Of a stretch of DNA of 64,000 bases, positions 34,786 to 46,907 are shown piece after piece. The notes under the pieces are model-generated. The model did not search any database, was not told the DNA's origin, and saw only the letters and a program-made list of their open reading frames with translations. Numbering within the stretch: the first letter of the stretch is position 1; each line of letters begins with the position of its first letter. This stretch comes from Gammaproteobacteria bacterium. Lineage in GTDB: Bacteria; Pseudomonadota; Gammaproteobacteria; SZUA-140. The DNA lies in the NCBI GenBank assembly GCA_016716465.1, contig JADJWH010000005.1, positions 124,001 through 188,000 of the forward strand, in the 5' to 3' direction. Both the position numbers and the translations under genes were made by a program.

Positions 34786-36238
34786 TGCGGGCGCAAGCGG
34801 CATGGTGCCGGGCTCCGGTGCGCAGCCCGCGGTGCGCATGGGTCGGGTGCGCCATATCCACTTCGTGGGTATCGGGGGTTCCGGGATGAACGGCATCGCG
34901 GAGGTGCTGCACAACCTGGGCTACACGGTGTCGGGTTCGGATCTGTCCGATGGCGCCGCCATCCGGCGTCTGCGTGACAATGGCATCCGGGTCGCGATCG
35001 GCCACGATGCCGGCCTGATCGAAGACTGCGACGTGGTGGTCAGGTCGAGCGCCGTCGGTGACAGCAATCCGGAGATCGTCGCCGCGCAGCGGCGCCGTAT
35101 CCCGATCGTGCCGCGCGCCGCCATGCTCGCCGAGCTGATGCGTTTCCGTTACGGCGTCGCGGTGGCCGGCACGCACGGCAAGACCACCGTCACCAGCCTG
35201 ATCGCGAGCCTGCTGGCGGAAGGCGGGCTCGATCCCACCTTCGTGATCGGCGGGCGACTCAACAGCGCCGGCGCCAATGCCCGCCTCGGCGGAAGCAACT
35301 ACCTGGTCGCCGAGGCCGACGAGAGCGACGCCTCCTTCCTGCATCTGCAGCCCTTGCTGGCAGTGGTCACCAATATCGATGCGGATCACATGGAGACCTA
35401 TCACGGCGATTTCGCCCAGTTGCGCCAGGCCTTCATCGATTTTCTGCATAACCTGCCATTTTACGGACTGGCGGTCGTCTGCGTCGACGATCCCGTGATT
35501 CGCGCGCTGCTGCCCGAGATCTCCCGCCCGCTGGTCACCTACGGCATCGCGGAACAGGCCGACTTCCGCGCCGGGAACCTCGTGCATGAGGGTTCCACAT
35601 CCCGCTTCACCGTCAGCCGTCCGGGCGGCCAGGCCCCGCTAGAGGTGCGGCTCAATCTGGCCGGTCGGCACAATGTGCTGAACGCGCTCGCGGCGATGGC
35701 GGTGGCGGGGGAGCTCGGTGTAACGGACGAGGCGGTCCTGCACGGACTGCTGGGTTTCCAGGGCATCGGGCGCCGCTTCCAGTCCTACGGCGAGATCGCG
35801 GCCCCGGGCGGTCGCGTGATGATGCTCGACGACTACGGTCATCATCCGCGCGAGATCCAGGCGGTGATACAGGCGATCCGCGCCGGCTGGCCCGGACGGC
35901 GCCTGGTGCTGGTCTTCCAGCCCCATCGCTATACGCGCACGCGCGACCTGTTCGAGGACTTCAGTTCCGTGCTGTCGGAAGCGGACGAAGTGCTGATGCT
36001 GGAGGTATATGCGGCCGGCGAGGAACCGATCCCGGGCGTCGACGCGCGCACGCTGTGTCGCGCGATCCGCGCGCGCGGCCGTATCGAGCCGGTGTTCGTG
36101 CAGGACGGCGCGGAGCTCGCGCGCGTGCTGCGCGCGACGCTGGTCGACGGCGACATTCTGCTCACCATGGGTGCCGGCGATATCGGTGCGCTGGCGGGGC
36201 GGCTGGCCGAGCAGTTGCGCGCGGGAGGCAAGGCATGA
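34778..36238 (+). CDS. murC: MurC, UDP-MurNAc--L-alanine ligase
   Basis: 486 residues from ATG 34778. Adds L-Ala, the first stem-peptide residue. HIHFVGIGGSGMNGIAEVL at the N-terminus, ATP loop GTHGKTT at 131-137, EADESDASFLHL, NIDADHMETYHGD, and the C-terminal LDDYGHHPREIQAVI and FQPHRYTRTRDLF. The first 20 residues are unconserved, so ATG 34838 is an alternative start. Overlaps both murG and murB. Confidence 0.95.
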   Translation: MASAGASGMVPGSGAQPAVRMGRVRHIHFVGIGGSGMNGIAEVLHNLGYTVSGSDLSDGAAIRRLRDNGIRVAIGHDAGLIEDCDVVVRSSAVGDSNPEIVAAQRRRIPIVPRAAMLAELMRFRYGVAVAGTHGKTTVTSLIASLLAEGGLDPTFVIGGRLNSAGANARLGGSNYLVAEADESDASFLHLQPLLAVVTNIDADHMETYHGDFAQLRQAFIDFLHNLPFYGLAVVCVDDPVIRALLPEISRPLVTYGIAEQADFRAGNLVHEGSTSRFTVSRPGGQAPLEVRLNLAGRHNVLNALAAMAVAGELGVTDEAVLHGLLGFQGIGRRFQSYGEIAAPGGRVMMLDDYGHHPREIQAVIQAIRAGWPGRRLVLVFQPHRYTRTRDLFEDFSSVLSEADEVLMLEVYAAGEEPIPGVDARTLCRAIRARGRIEPVFVQDGAELARVLRATLVDGDILLTMGAGDIGALAGRLAEQLRAGGKA

Positions 36239-37173
36239 TGGCGTTGGACGAGTCGTCCCCGTCCCGGCACGGCGCAGCGACGCCGCGCGGTGTCCTGCGC
36301 CGCGGCGAGCCGATGGCGCGCCATACGTCGTGGCGCGCGGGCGGTCCGGCCGACCGTTTTTACGAGCCCGCGGATCTCGACGATCTGGCGTGCTATCTGA
36401 AGGGATTGCCGGCGGACGAGGCGGTGTTATGGATCGGTCTCGGCAGTAATCTGCTGGTGCGCGACGGCGGGATCCGCGGCAGCGTGATCGCCACCAATGC
36501 CGCGCTCGACGACATCGCCACCCTGGACGGTAACGTCGTGCAGGTCGGCGCCGGTACGCCCTGCGCCAAGGTCGCGCGCCATTGCGCGAATGCGGGCCTG
36601 GCAGGGACCGAATTCCTGATCGGCATCCCGGGGACCCTGGGCGGCGCCCTGGCGATGAACGCGGGCGCCTTCGGCGGCGAGACCTGGCCGCTGGTGCAGG
36701 CCGTCGACACGATCGACCGCAGCGGCAACATCACGCGGCGCACACCGGACCAGTACACGGTCGGTTATCGGAGCGTGCACGGGCCCGCCGGCGAATGGTT
36801 CGTCGCCGCACTGCTGCGGTTGCAGTCCGGCAACGCCGAGGTGGCGCGCGCACGCATCAAGGAACTGCTCGCCCGCCGTACCGACCTGCAGCCGATGGGG
36901 CAGCCGAGCTGCGGCTCGGTGTTCCGCAATCCGCCCGGCGATTACGCCGGACGGCTGGTCGAGGCCTGCGGTCTCAAGGGCATGCGTATCGGCGGAGCGG
37001 AGGTATCGCGCAAGCACGCCAACTTCATCGTCAACGACGGCACGGCCACCGCCGCCGACATCGAAGGCCTGATCCTGCACGTGCGGGATACCGTCGAGCG
37101 GATGCAGGGCGTGCGGCTGGTGCCGGAAGTGCGGATCGTCGGTGAGCCGGCGGCGGAGGGCGGCCATGAGTGA
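36235..37173 (+). CDS. murB: MurB, UDP-N-acetylenolpyruvoylglucosamine reductase
   Basis: 312 residues, shorter than the E. coli enzyme and resembling the shorter Gram-positive-type class. FAD-binding segments LWIGLGSNLLVRDGGIRGSVI and GIPGTLGGALAMNAGAFGGE, then YRSVHG, then PSCGSVFRNPPGDYAGRLVE with the proton-donor Ser228. Reduces enolpyruvyl-UDP-GlcNAc to UDP-MurNAc. Its place between murC and ddl is a common dcw arrangement but differs from E. coli, where murB is elsewhere. Confidence 0.95.
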   Translation: MMALDESSPSRHGAATPRGVLRRGEPMARHTSWRAGGPADRFYEPADLDDLACYLKGLPADEAVLWIGLGSNLLVRDGGIRGSVIATNAALDDIATLDGNVVQVGAGTPCAKVARHCANAGLAGTEFLIGIPGTLGGALAMNAGAFGGETWPLVQAVDTIDRSGNITRRTPDQYTVGYRSVHGPAGEWFVAALLRLQSGNAEVARARIKELLARRTDLQPMGQPSCGSVFRNPPGDYAGRLVEACGLKGMRIGGAEVSRKHANFIVNDGTATAADIEGLILHVRDTVERMQGVRLVPEVRIVGEPAAEGGHE

Positions 37174-38155
37174 GCGCCTGCAGGGTGTCCGGGTGAGCGA
37201 TCCGGCCGTGTTCGGTCGGGTCTGCGTGCTGATGGGCGGCTGGTCGGCGGAGCGCGAGGTGTCGCTGTGGAGCGGCCGGGCCGTGCTCGACGCCCTGCGC
37301 GGGCGCGGTGTGGATGCCCATGGCGTGGATCCCGACCGTGAACGCCTGTGTGGCCTGAAGCGCGAAGGCTTCGACCGCGCCTTCAATGTGATGCATGGCA
37401 CCGTTGGTGAAGACGGTACGCTGCAGGCGGTGCTCGATCTGATCGACCTGCGCTGTACCGGCAGCGGTGTGCTCGCTTCGGCGCTGGCCATGGACAAGCT
37501 GCGCTCGAAACGGATGTGGCGGGCGGAGGGTCTGCCGACACCGGATTACCGTCTGGTGGATTCCGTCGCGGACCTGCGTGCCGCGGCGGAAGCGCTGGGC
37601 TACCCGTTCATCGTCAAGCCTTCGGATGAGGGCTCCAGCGTCGGCGTGACGAAAGTGAAGGAGCCCGGCCAGATCGAGGCGGCGTTCGCGCTTGCACGTG
37701 GCGATGGCGCCCGGACCGTGATGGCGGAGCGGTTCATTTCCTGCGGCGCGGGCAACCCGGAGTTCACCTGCGCGATCCTGGGCCGGAACGCCCTGCCGAC
37801 GATCCGCATCGAACCCGACGGGGAGTTCTACGACTATCGCGCCAAGTATCTCTCCGACGAGACGCGCTACGTCTGCCCCAGCGGTCTTTCCGCCGCGGTC
37901 GAGGAGCGCGTCCGTACGCTGTGCCTGCAGGCTTTCGACCTGCTCGGCGCGCGCGGCTGGGGCCGTATCGATTTTCTGATGGATGCCGGCGACGAACCGT
38001 GGCTGCTGGAGGCGAATCTGGTGCCCGGGATGACCTCGCATTCGCTGATGCCGATGGCCGCGCGCGCGGTGGGGATCGGCTTCGACGAGCTCGTGTGGCG
38101 CATCCTCGAGGAGACGCTCGATCTGCCGGCGGCAACCGCGGCGGAGGTGTCATGA
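37166..38155 (+). CDS. ddl: D-alanine--D-alanine ligase
   Basis: 329-residue ATP-grasp enzyme making D-Ala-D-Ala for MurF. VLMGGWSAEREVSLWSGRAV, the short loop GTVGEDGTLQAVLDLI, MDKLRSKRMW, PFIVKPSDEGSSVGVTKV, WGRIDFLMDAGDEPWLLEAN and the end segment PGMTSHSLMPMAARAVG are all present. Overlaps murB by eight bases and ftsQ by four. The dcw position matches ddlB. Confidence 0.95.
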   Translation: MSERLQGVRVSDPAVFGRVCVLMGGWSAEREVSLWSGRAVLDALRGRGVDAHGVDPDRERLCGLKREGFDRAFNVMHGTVGEDGTLQAVLDLIDLRCTGSGVLASALAMDKLRSKRMWRAEGLPTPDYRLVDSVADLRAAAEALGYPFIVKPSDEGSSVGVTKVKEPGQIEAAFALARGDGARTVMAERFISCGAGNPEFTCAILGRNALPTIRIEPDGEFYDYRAKYLSDETRYVCPSGLSAAVEERVRTLCLQAFDLLGARGWGRIDFLMDAGDEPWLLEANLVPGMTSHSLMPMAARAVGIGFDELVWRILEETLDLPAATAAEVS

Positions 38156-38955
38156 AACGTCGACGGCGGCGCGTTCGCGCATGGGGGGGGATGTGGCGCC
38201 ATCGTTACCTGCGACGGGGACTGGTCGGGCTGGCCGGACTGACGGTGATATTCACGGCCCATACCTTGTGGGGCAGTGTAAGCCTGATGGAGCGCACGCA
38301 GTTTCCCTTCAGGGTGCTGCGGGTGGAAGGAAGTTTCGCGCACATCAGCGTCCCGGAGTTGTCGGCGATCGTCGCGCCGTATACCACGACGGGATTTTTC
38401 GAGACCGACGTGCGGGCGATCAAGCAGGCGCTGGAGGAACTGCCCTGGGTCGAGCGTGCCTCGGTCCGGCGTGTGTGGCCGGACGTGCTCCAGGTCACCG
38501 TGACGGAGGAGCGGGCGGTGGCCCGTTGGCAGGAAGGGGGACTGGTCAATCCGGCCGGTCAGGTGTTCCATCCCGCCGAACTCGACGCGGAGGCGAGGAA
38601 GCTGCCCCTGCTGGAGGGGCCGTCACGTACCTCGACGCAGGTCATGGCCGCCTATGTGAGGATGGGGGAACGGCTGGCGCCGCAGGGACTCGCCATCACC
38701 AGTTTGAGCATGGACGCGCGGCGTTCCTGGCGCCTGACGCTCGACAACGGCATGCGTCTGACTCTGGGCCGCAAGGACAGCGAACGACAGCTCGAGCGCT
38801 TCGCGCGATTCTATCCCGGAGCGCTCGCGGGACGCGTCGCCGACGTGGAGGAAGTGGATCTGCGCTACACCAACGGCTTCGCCGTGAAATGGCGCCTGTC
38901 CGGCACTGACGCGGTCCGCCGGCCGGGCGCGAAGAATACTGGAGACAAAGCATAA
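38152..38955 (+). CDS. ftsQ: FtsQ, cell division protein
   Basis: 267 residues: a very basic cytoplasmic N-terminus (MKRRRRRVRAW), one membrane helix around 23-42 (GLVGLAGLTVIFTAHTLWG), a POTRA domain (FPFRVLRVEGSFAHISVPEL) and the beta domain (PWVERASVRRVWPDVLQVTVTEE, then WRLTLDNGMRLTLGR). FtsQ scaffolds FtsBL recruitment. ATGA overlap with ddl; stop immediately abuts the ftsA start. Confidence 0.94.
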   Translation: MKRRRRRVRAWGGMWRHRYLRRGLVGLAGLTVIFTAHTLWGSVSLMERTQFPFRVLRVEGSFAHISVPELSAIVAPYTTTGFFETDVRAIKQALEELPWVERASVRRVWPDVLQVTVTEERAVARWQEGGLVNPAGQVFHPAELDAEARKLPLLEGPSRTSTQVMAAYVRMGERLAPQGLAITSLSMDARRSWRLTLDNGMRLTLGRKDSERQLERFARFYPGALAGRVADVEEVDLRYTNGFAVKWRLSGTDAVRRPGAKNTGDKA

Positions 38956-40194
38956 ATGCCTAAGAAAGACGGAAAAGATCTGATCGTTGGACTGGACATC
39001 GGCACCTCGAAGGTCGTGGCGATCGTGTGCGAGGTGACCGAAAACGACGAGATCGAGGTCATCGGGATCGGCTCGCATCCTTCGCGCGGCCTTAAGAAGG
39101 GTGTCGTCGTCAATATCGAGTCCACCGTGCAGTCCATTCAGCGCGCGGTGGAAGAGGCCGAGCTGATGGCGGGATGCGAGATCCATTCGGTGTACACCGG
39201 CATCGCCGGCAGCCATATCCGCAGCATCAATTCGCACGGCATCGTCGCAATCCGCGACGAGGAAGTCGCGCCCGGAGACGTCGACCGCGTGATCGACGCC
39301 GCGCGCGCCGTCGCGATCCCGGCCGACCAGAAGATGCTGCACATACTGCCGCAGGAATTCATCATCGACAACCAGGAAGGCATCATGGAGCCGGTAGGCA
39401 TGTCCGGCGTGCGCCTGGAGGCGAAGGTGCATATCGTGACCGGCGCGGTCAGCGCGGCGCAGAACATCATCAAGTGCGTGCGCCGCTGCGGCCTGGAGGT
39501 CGATGACATCATCCTCGAGCAGCTCGCGTCGAGCTATGCGGTGTTGACCGATGACGAGAAGGGGCTCGGCGTATGTCTGGTGGATATCGGCGGCGGCACC
39601 ACCGATATCGCGGTGTTCACCGACGGCTCCATCCGCCACACCGCGGTGATCCCGATCGCCGGCGATCAGGTCACCAACGACATCGCGGTCGCGCTGCGCA
39701 CCCCGACGCAGTACGCCGAGGAGATCAAGATCAAGTACGGCTGCGCGCTCACCCAGCTGGCCAATCCGAACGAGACCATCGAGGTGCCCGGCGTCGGCGA
39801 GCGCAAGCCGCGGCGCCTGGCGCGGCAGACGCTGGCCGAGGTGGTGGAGCCGCGCTACGACGAACTGTTCACGCTGGTCCAGGCGGAGCTGCGCCGCTCC
39901 GGTTTCGAGAGCCTGATCGCCTCGGGCGTGGTGCTGACCGGCGGCAGCGCGAAGATGGAAGGCGTGATCGAACTCGCCGAGGAGGTGTTCCACACGCCGG
40001 TGCGGCTGGGTCTGCCGCAAAAGGTGAGTGGCCTGGTCGACGTGGTGCGCAATCCGATCTACGCCACCGGCGTGGGTCTGCTGCTGTACGGACATCAGCA
40101 GCGTTATGGCGGCAGGAAGGCCCCGGTGCGGGTGAGCAACGGGGTCAAGGGAGTATGGGGCAGGATGAAGGGCTGGTTTCAGGGCAATTTCTGA
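38956..40194 (+). CDS. ftsA: FtsA, actin-like membrane tether of the Z-ring
   Basis: 412 residues. Actin-family ATPase: LIVGLDIGTSKVVAIVCEV (phosphate 1), VSAAQNIIKCVRRCGLEVDDI, VCLVDIGGGTTDIAVFTDGSI (phosphate 2) and LTGGSAKMEGVIELAEEVF (adenosine). The C-terminus carries the amphipathic membrane-targeting helix (VWGRMKGWFQGNF). Directly follows ftsQ and precedes ftsZ by 45 bases. Confidence 0.96.
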   Translation: MPKKDGKDLIVGLDIGTSKVVAIVCEVTENDEIEVIGIGSHPSRGLKKGVVVNIESTVQSIQRAVEEAELMAGCEIHSVYTGIAGSHIRSINSHGIVAIRDEEVAPGDVDRVIDAARAVAIPADQKMLHILPQEFIIDNQEGIMEPVGMSGVRLEAKVHIVTGAVSAAQNIIKCVRRCGLEVDDIILEQLASSYAVLTDDEKGLGVCLVDIGGGTTDIAVFTDGSIRHTAVIPIAGDQVTNDIAVALRTPTQYAEEIKIKYGCALTQLANPNETIEVPGVGERKPRRLARQTLAEVVEPRYDELFTLVQAELRRSGFESLIASGVVLTGGSAKMEGVIELAEEVFHTPVRLGLPQKVSGLVDVVRNPIYATGVGLLLYGHQQRYGGRKAPVRVSNGVKGVWGRMKGWFQGNF

Positions 40195-40239
40195 AGTGCA
40201 TGACGGAATGAATCAAATTTAGAAAAGGAGGTAATAAAT

Positions 40240-41427
40240 ATGTTCGAGCTGATGGATTCCTACAGTCAAAACGCCGTGATCAAGGTCATCGGCGTGGGAG
40301 GGGGCGGCGGCAATGCCGTCGAGCATATGGTGTCGGCGCAGATCGAGGGCGTCGATTTCATCTGTGCCAACACGGACGCCCAGGCCTTGAAGGCCTCGTC
40401 CGCGCGCACCACGCTGCAACTCGGTACGGGCATCACCAAGGGGCTGGGCGCCGGCGCCAATCCGGAGATCGGACGCCAGGCGGCGCTGGAGGATCGTGAC
40501 CGCATCGTCGAGGTATTGCAGGGCGCCGACATGGTCTTCATCACCGCTGGCATGGGCGGCGGCACCGGCACCGGCGGCGTCCCGGTCGTGGCGCAGACCG
40601 CGCGTGAACTGGGGATCCTGACGGTGGCCGTGGTGACCAAGCCATTCTCGTTCGAGGGCCGCAAACGCGCCATGATCGCCGAGGAAGGCATTCGCCAGCT
40701 GAGCCAGTACGTGGATTCGCTGATTACGATCCCGAATGAGAAGCTGCTTTCCGTGCTCGGCAAGTCGGTGACCTTGCTGGACGCCTTCAAGGCCGCGAAC
40801 AATGTCCTGCTCGGCGCCGTGCAGGGCATCGCTGATCTCATCACCCGCCCCGGCCTGATCAACGTCGACTTCGCGGATGTGCGCACGGTGATGTCGGAGA
40901 TGGGCATGGCCATGATGGGCTCGGGCAGCCATCGCGGCGAGAATCGCGCGCGCGAGGCGGCCGAGGCGGCGATCGCCAGCCCGCTGCTGGAAGATATCGA
41001 TCTGCAGGGCGCGCGCGGCATCCTGGTGAACGTCACGGCCGGCATGGACATGTCGATCGGCGAGTTCGAAGAGGTCGGCAACACCATCAAATCGTTCGCC
41101 TCGGAAAATGCGACCGTGGTGGTGGGCACCGTGATCGATCCCGAGATGAGCGACGAGTTGCGCGTGACCGTCGTGGCGACGGGCCTGGGCCTGCCCCAGG
41201 AACGGGTGCAGAAGCCGGAGGAGATCCAGCTCAAGGTGGTGGAAAAGGCGGTGGAAAAGGTCGTCGAGCCGGTACGCAAGGCGAGTGGCGAGGTCGATTA
41301 CGCGCCGTTGGACCGGCCGGCGTTCGCACGCGGCCGGACCGTCGAGGAGGCACCCATGCTCAAGGACGGGACGACCAATATGGACTATCTGGACATCCCG
41401 GCCTTTCTGCGGCGGCAGGCCGATTGA
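40240..41427 (+). CDS. ftsZ: FtsZ, tubulin-like cell division GTPase
   Basis: 395 residues. VIGVGGGGGNAVEHMV at the N-terminus, GTP signature GGGTGTG at 106-112, T7 loop NVDFADVRTVM, and the conserved C-terminal peptide LDIPAFLRRQAD that binds FtsA and ZipA. The ATG at 40240 has a near-ideal ribosome-binding site (AAAAGGAGGTAATAAAT), the strongest in the dcw cluster, consistent with FtsZ being made in excess over FtsA. Confidence 0.97.
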   Translation: MFELMDSYSQNAVIKVIGVGGGGGNAVEHMVSAQIEGVDFICANTDAQALKASSARTTLQLGTGITKGLGAGANPEIGRQAALEDRDRIVEVLQGADMVFITAGMGGGTGTGGVPVVAQTARELGILTVAVVTKPFSFEGRKRAMIAEEGIRQLSQYVDSLITIPNEKLLSVLGKSVTLLDAFKAANNVLLGAVQGIADLITRPGLINVDFADVRTVMSEMGMAMMGSGSHRGENRAREAAEAAIASPLLEDIDLQGARGILVNVTAGMDMSIGEFEEVGNTIKSFASENATVVVGTVIDPEMSDELRVTVVATGLGLPQERVQKPEEIQLKVVEKAVEKVVEPVRKASGEVDYAPLDRPAFARGRTVEEAPMLKDGTTNMDYLDIPAFLRRQAD

Positions 41428-41530
41428 TGGGCTGAGGAGGCCCCGGCAGTCGATGGACCGGCCGCGCGGGAAATGAGAACCCGTCGCTACAGGACGCGCC
41501 AGCGCGGCCGATAACCATTGCGGTTATTCC

Positions 41531-41559
41531 TAGGCAGGCGTAAGGTGCTGTGCTATAGT
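41531..41559 (+). promoter_or_regulatory. Candidate lpxC promoter
   Basis: TAGGCA (41531-41536) and TATAGT (41554-41559) with a 17-base spacer, about 52 bases before the lpxC start. It lets lpxC be expressed apart from ftsZ. The rest of 41428-41611 shows nothing else. Confidence 0.6.
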
Positions 41560-41611
41560 CGCCGCAAATTTGCGGGCAAGGTGCCCGCGGTGTATTCAGG
41601 GACAAGGATTG

Positions 41612-42523
41612 ATGCTAAAACAGCGTACGTTGAAAAACGTCATACGGGCCACGGGAGTCGGTTTACACACCGGAAAAAAGATCTTTCTCACGTTGCGTCC
41701 CGCTGCCGCGGATTCGGGCATCATCTTTCGGCGGGTGGATCTCGATGAGCCCGTCGAAATTCCGGCGCGCGAAGAGAATGTCGGTGAAACCACGCTCTCC
41801 ACTACCCTGGTGAAAGGGGATGTCCGCATCTCCACCGTCGAGCATCTGCTGTCCGCCTTCGCCGGGCTCGGCATCGACAATGCCTATGTCGATCTCAGCG
41901 CGCCCGAGGTGCCGATCATGGACGGTAGCGCGGGTCCGTTCGTATTCCTTATACAGTCGGCCGGCATCGAGGAACAGAACGCACCCAAGCGCTTCATCCG
42001 GATCAAGCGCTCCGTCGAGGTGCTCGACGGCGACAAATGGGCGCGTTTCGATCCCTTCGAGGGGTTCAAGGTTTCCTTCTCCATCGATTTCAATCACCCT
42101 GCCTTTCGCGGTCGGAACAAGGAAGCCTGCATCGATTTTTCGACGACCTCCTTCGTCAAGGAGATCAGCCGTGCCCGCACCTTCGGTTTCATGCGTGACT
42201 ACGAGCGCCTGCGCGAGATGAACCTTGTGCTGGGCGGAAGCCTGAGCAATGCCGTGGTGGTCGACGATTACCGGGTCCTGAACGAGGATGGCCTGCGTTA
42301 CGAGGACGAGTTCGTCAAGCACAAGGTTCTCGACGCGATCGGCGACCTCTACCTGCTCGGTCACAGCCTGATCGGGGCCTTCAGCGGCTACAAATCGGGG
42401 CACGCCCTGAACAATATGCTCCTGCGCAGACTGATGGCCGATCGCGACGCCTGGGAACAGGTCACGTTTCAAGGGGACCAGCCGGCGCCGATTTCGTACA
42501 TGCAGCCGGTATCCGCGGGCTGA
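41612..42523 (+). CDS. lpxC: LpxC, UDP-3-O-acyl-GlcNAc deacetylase
   Basis: 303-residue zinc enzyme, the committed step of lipid A synthesis. Zinc ligands His78 (STVEHLLSAFAG), His237 and Asp241 (KHKVLDAIGDLYLLGH) are present, with the catalytic SAPEVPIMDGSAGPF loop and MRDYERLREMNLVLGGSL. ATG 41612 is used; the frame is open upstream but unlike the family. Ends the dcw group; converges on dciA. Confidence 0.96.
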   Translation: MLKQRTLKNVIRATGVGLHTGKKIFLTLRPAAADSGIIFRRVDLDEPVEIPAREENVGETTLSTTLVKGDVRISTVEHLLSAFAGLGIDNAYVDLSAPEVPIMDGSAGPFVFLIQSAGIEEQNAPKRFIRIKRSVEVLDGDKWARFDPFEGFKVSFSIDFNHPAFRGRNKEACIDFSTTSFVKEISRARTFGFMRDYERLREMNLVLGGSLSNAVVVDDYRVLNEDGLRYEDEFVKHKVLDAIGDLYLLGHSLIGAFSGYKSGHALNNMLLRRLMADRDAWEQVTFQGDQPAPISYMQPVSAG

Positions 42524-42567
42524 TCAGGGCCCCCGGCGCGAAAGCGCTCTAATTTGTTGTTTCTTGG

Positions 42568-43050
42568 TTAAGAATTTGTTTTTTCCCGGGTCGCCAGGCG
42601 AAGCAGCGCTGCCTTGAGCGGCGCGTTTGGGGTCACGGCGGCCACCTCCCGCAGCAGACGCGCGGCGGATGGGGGCAACGATCTCCGTAGAGTCGGGCTT
42701 ATCTGGCGTGATGCTTGCAGGAATTCTGGCGGCACCACCTTGATGCGGAGGTCCTTCAACTGGCTGAAATCCGGCAACTGACACAGTTCGGCGGGCAGTT
42801 GTGGGCAATAATAACGCAGCTTGGATGCCCACGCCGGTGAGTCCGCGTGCAGGATCAGGGTCTGCCGTGCGATTCCGGCAACCCGACAGTGCGGCTGGAA
42901 AGAGGGTGGGAGCCGGTCCAGCAGCATGCGGGACATGCGTTCCAGTCGTTTGCAGTGTTCTATAAGGTATCCGAACTCTCCACCGGCGCCGTGCAACAGG
43001 GCGCCGCAGGATTTGCCTGAGTCATGACGGCGCGCGCGCTCAGAGTTCAT
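42568..43050 (-). CDS. dciA: DciA-like (DUF721) replicative helicase loader
   Basis: 160-residue DUF721 protein from ATG 43050. The domain segment LLDRLPPSFQPHCRVAGIARQTLILHADSPAWASKLRY is followed by LKDLRIKVVPPEF and a helical tail. DciA is the ancestral bacterial loader of DnaB helicase where DnaC/DnaI are absent. Position between lpxC and an M23 peptidase before secA is typical in gammaproteobacteria. Divergent from the M23 gene across 55 bases. Confidence 0.87.
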   Translation of the reverse strand: MNSERARRHDSGKSCGALLHGAGGEFGYLIEHCKRLERMSRMLLDRLPPSFQPHCRVAGIARQTLILHADSPAWASKLRYYCPQLPAELCQLPDFSQLKDLRIKVVPPEFLQASRQISPTLRRSLPPSAARLLREVAAVTPNAPLKAALLRLATREKTNS

Positions 43051-43105
43051 GGCAAGGGTCCGATGATCCGCGCACGGCGTGTTTGCTGATGGGGTTGCAT
43101 ACGAA

Positions 43106-44029
43106 ATGAATATTATCGTATTTACCAAGCGCGCGGGAAAACCCGCCTGTTTCCAGCTGGAAGGCTGGAGGATGGTCACCGCCCTGGTCGGTGTCCTGGT
43201 GCTGGTCCCGATCATGGCGGTCCTTGCCGGCGTGTACCTGGGCAAATCCCGGGCGCACACGGCGCTGATTCCCGGTGAATGGGCGCAGGAACTGGTGCAG
43301 TACCGGCAGGAGATCAATCGGGCTTCGGAGCAGGCGCGTGAGGAAGTGAGCGCGCTGGCGACCCGTCTGGGTCATCTGCAGGCGCAGGCGGTCCGCATCA
43401 ATGCATTAGGGCAGCGCCTGGTCGAGGTGGCCAAGCTCGACAAGGGCGAATTCAATTTCGACGCGCCGCCGGCCCAGGGCGGTCCGCAGGCCGATATCGA
43501 ACTGGCGCAGGAAATCGATCCGCCCAGTTTCATGAAGTCCCTGGATCAGCTGGCGGACCAGATGGACAGCCGTGAACAGCAGCTGCGGGTGCTGGAGTCC
43601 TTCTTCATGAACCGCAGCCTGGATGCGCAGGTCCTGCCCACCGGGCGCCCGATCCAGAGTGGATGGATTTCATCCTACTTCGGCATGCGGACGGATCCCT
43701 TCACGGGGCTGCGCGAGTTCCACAAGGGCATCGATTTCGCGGGGAAGGACGGCATGGAGATCCAGGCCGTGGCCTCGGGTCTCGTTACCTGGTCAGCGGA
43801 ACGCTACGGCTACGGCATGATGGTGGAAATCAACCACGGCAACGGTTATATTACGCGTTACGCCCATAACCGGAAAAATCTGGTTAAGGTCGGGGACGTT
43901 GTCACAAAGGGGCAGGCTCTGGCGCTGATGGGATCCACCGGGCGCTCGACCGGGCCCCATGTCCATTTTGAAGTTCTCAAGAACGGCCGCGTGGTAGATC
44001 CCGCGAAATTCGTTTACGCGGCCAAGTAG
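43106..44029 (+). CDS. M23 (LytM-type) peptidoglycan endopeptidase, membrane anchored
   Basis: 307 residues from ATG 43106. One N-terminal membrane helix (MVTALVGVLVLVPIMAVLAGVYLG), a coiled-coil region (about 70-190), then an M23 domain with the metal-site motifs FHKGIDFAGKDG and GPHVHFEVLKNGR. The Zn ligands look intact, so it may be an active hydrolase rather than a degenerate EnvC/NlpD-type activator. Occupies the spot before secA where E. coli has secM. Confidence 0.92.
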   Translation: MNIIVFTKRAGKPACFQLEGWRMVTALVGVLVLVPIMAVLAGVYLGKSRAHTALIPGEWAQELVQYRQEINRASEQAREEVSALATRLGHLQAQAVRINALGQRLVEVAKLDKGEFNFDAPPAQGGPQADIELAQEIDPPSFMKSLDQLADQMDSREQQLRVLESFFMNRSLDAQVLPTGRPIQSGWISSYFGMRTDPFTGLREFHKGIDFAGKDGMEIQAVASGLVTWSAERYGYGMMVEINHGNGYITRYAHNRKNLVKVGDVVTKGQALALMGSTGRSTGPHVHFEVLKNGRVVDPAKFVYAAK

Positions 44030-44082
44030 GCCGCCGCGCCACGGGCGGTGGTTTGTCACATTCAATTTCCCGTCACCGCTAA

Positions 44083-46806
<2,724 letters not shown>

Positions 46807-46907
46807 TGCCGGTGTGCCGCGCTTGCGCGGCGCCGGCTTGAATATCCGCCCCGCTTTCTCTATCGTCTGTTCTTTCCCTCGGTCGAGGCGATACCGGTGA
46901 TTCCATC

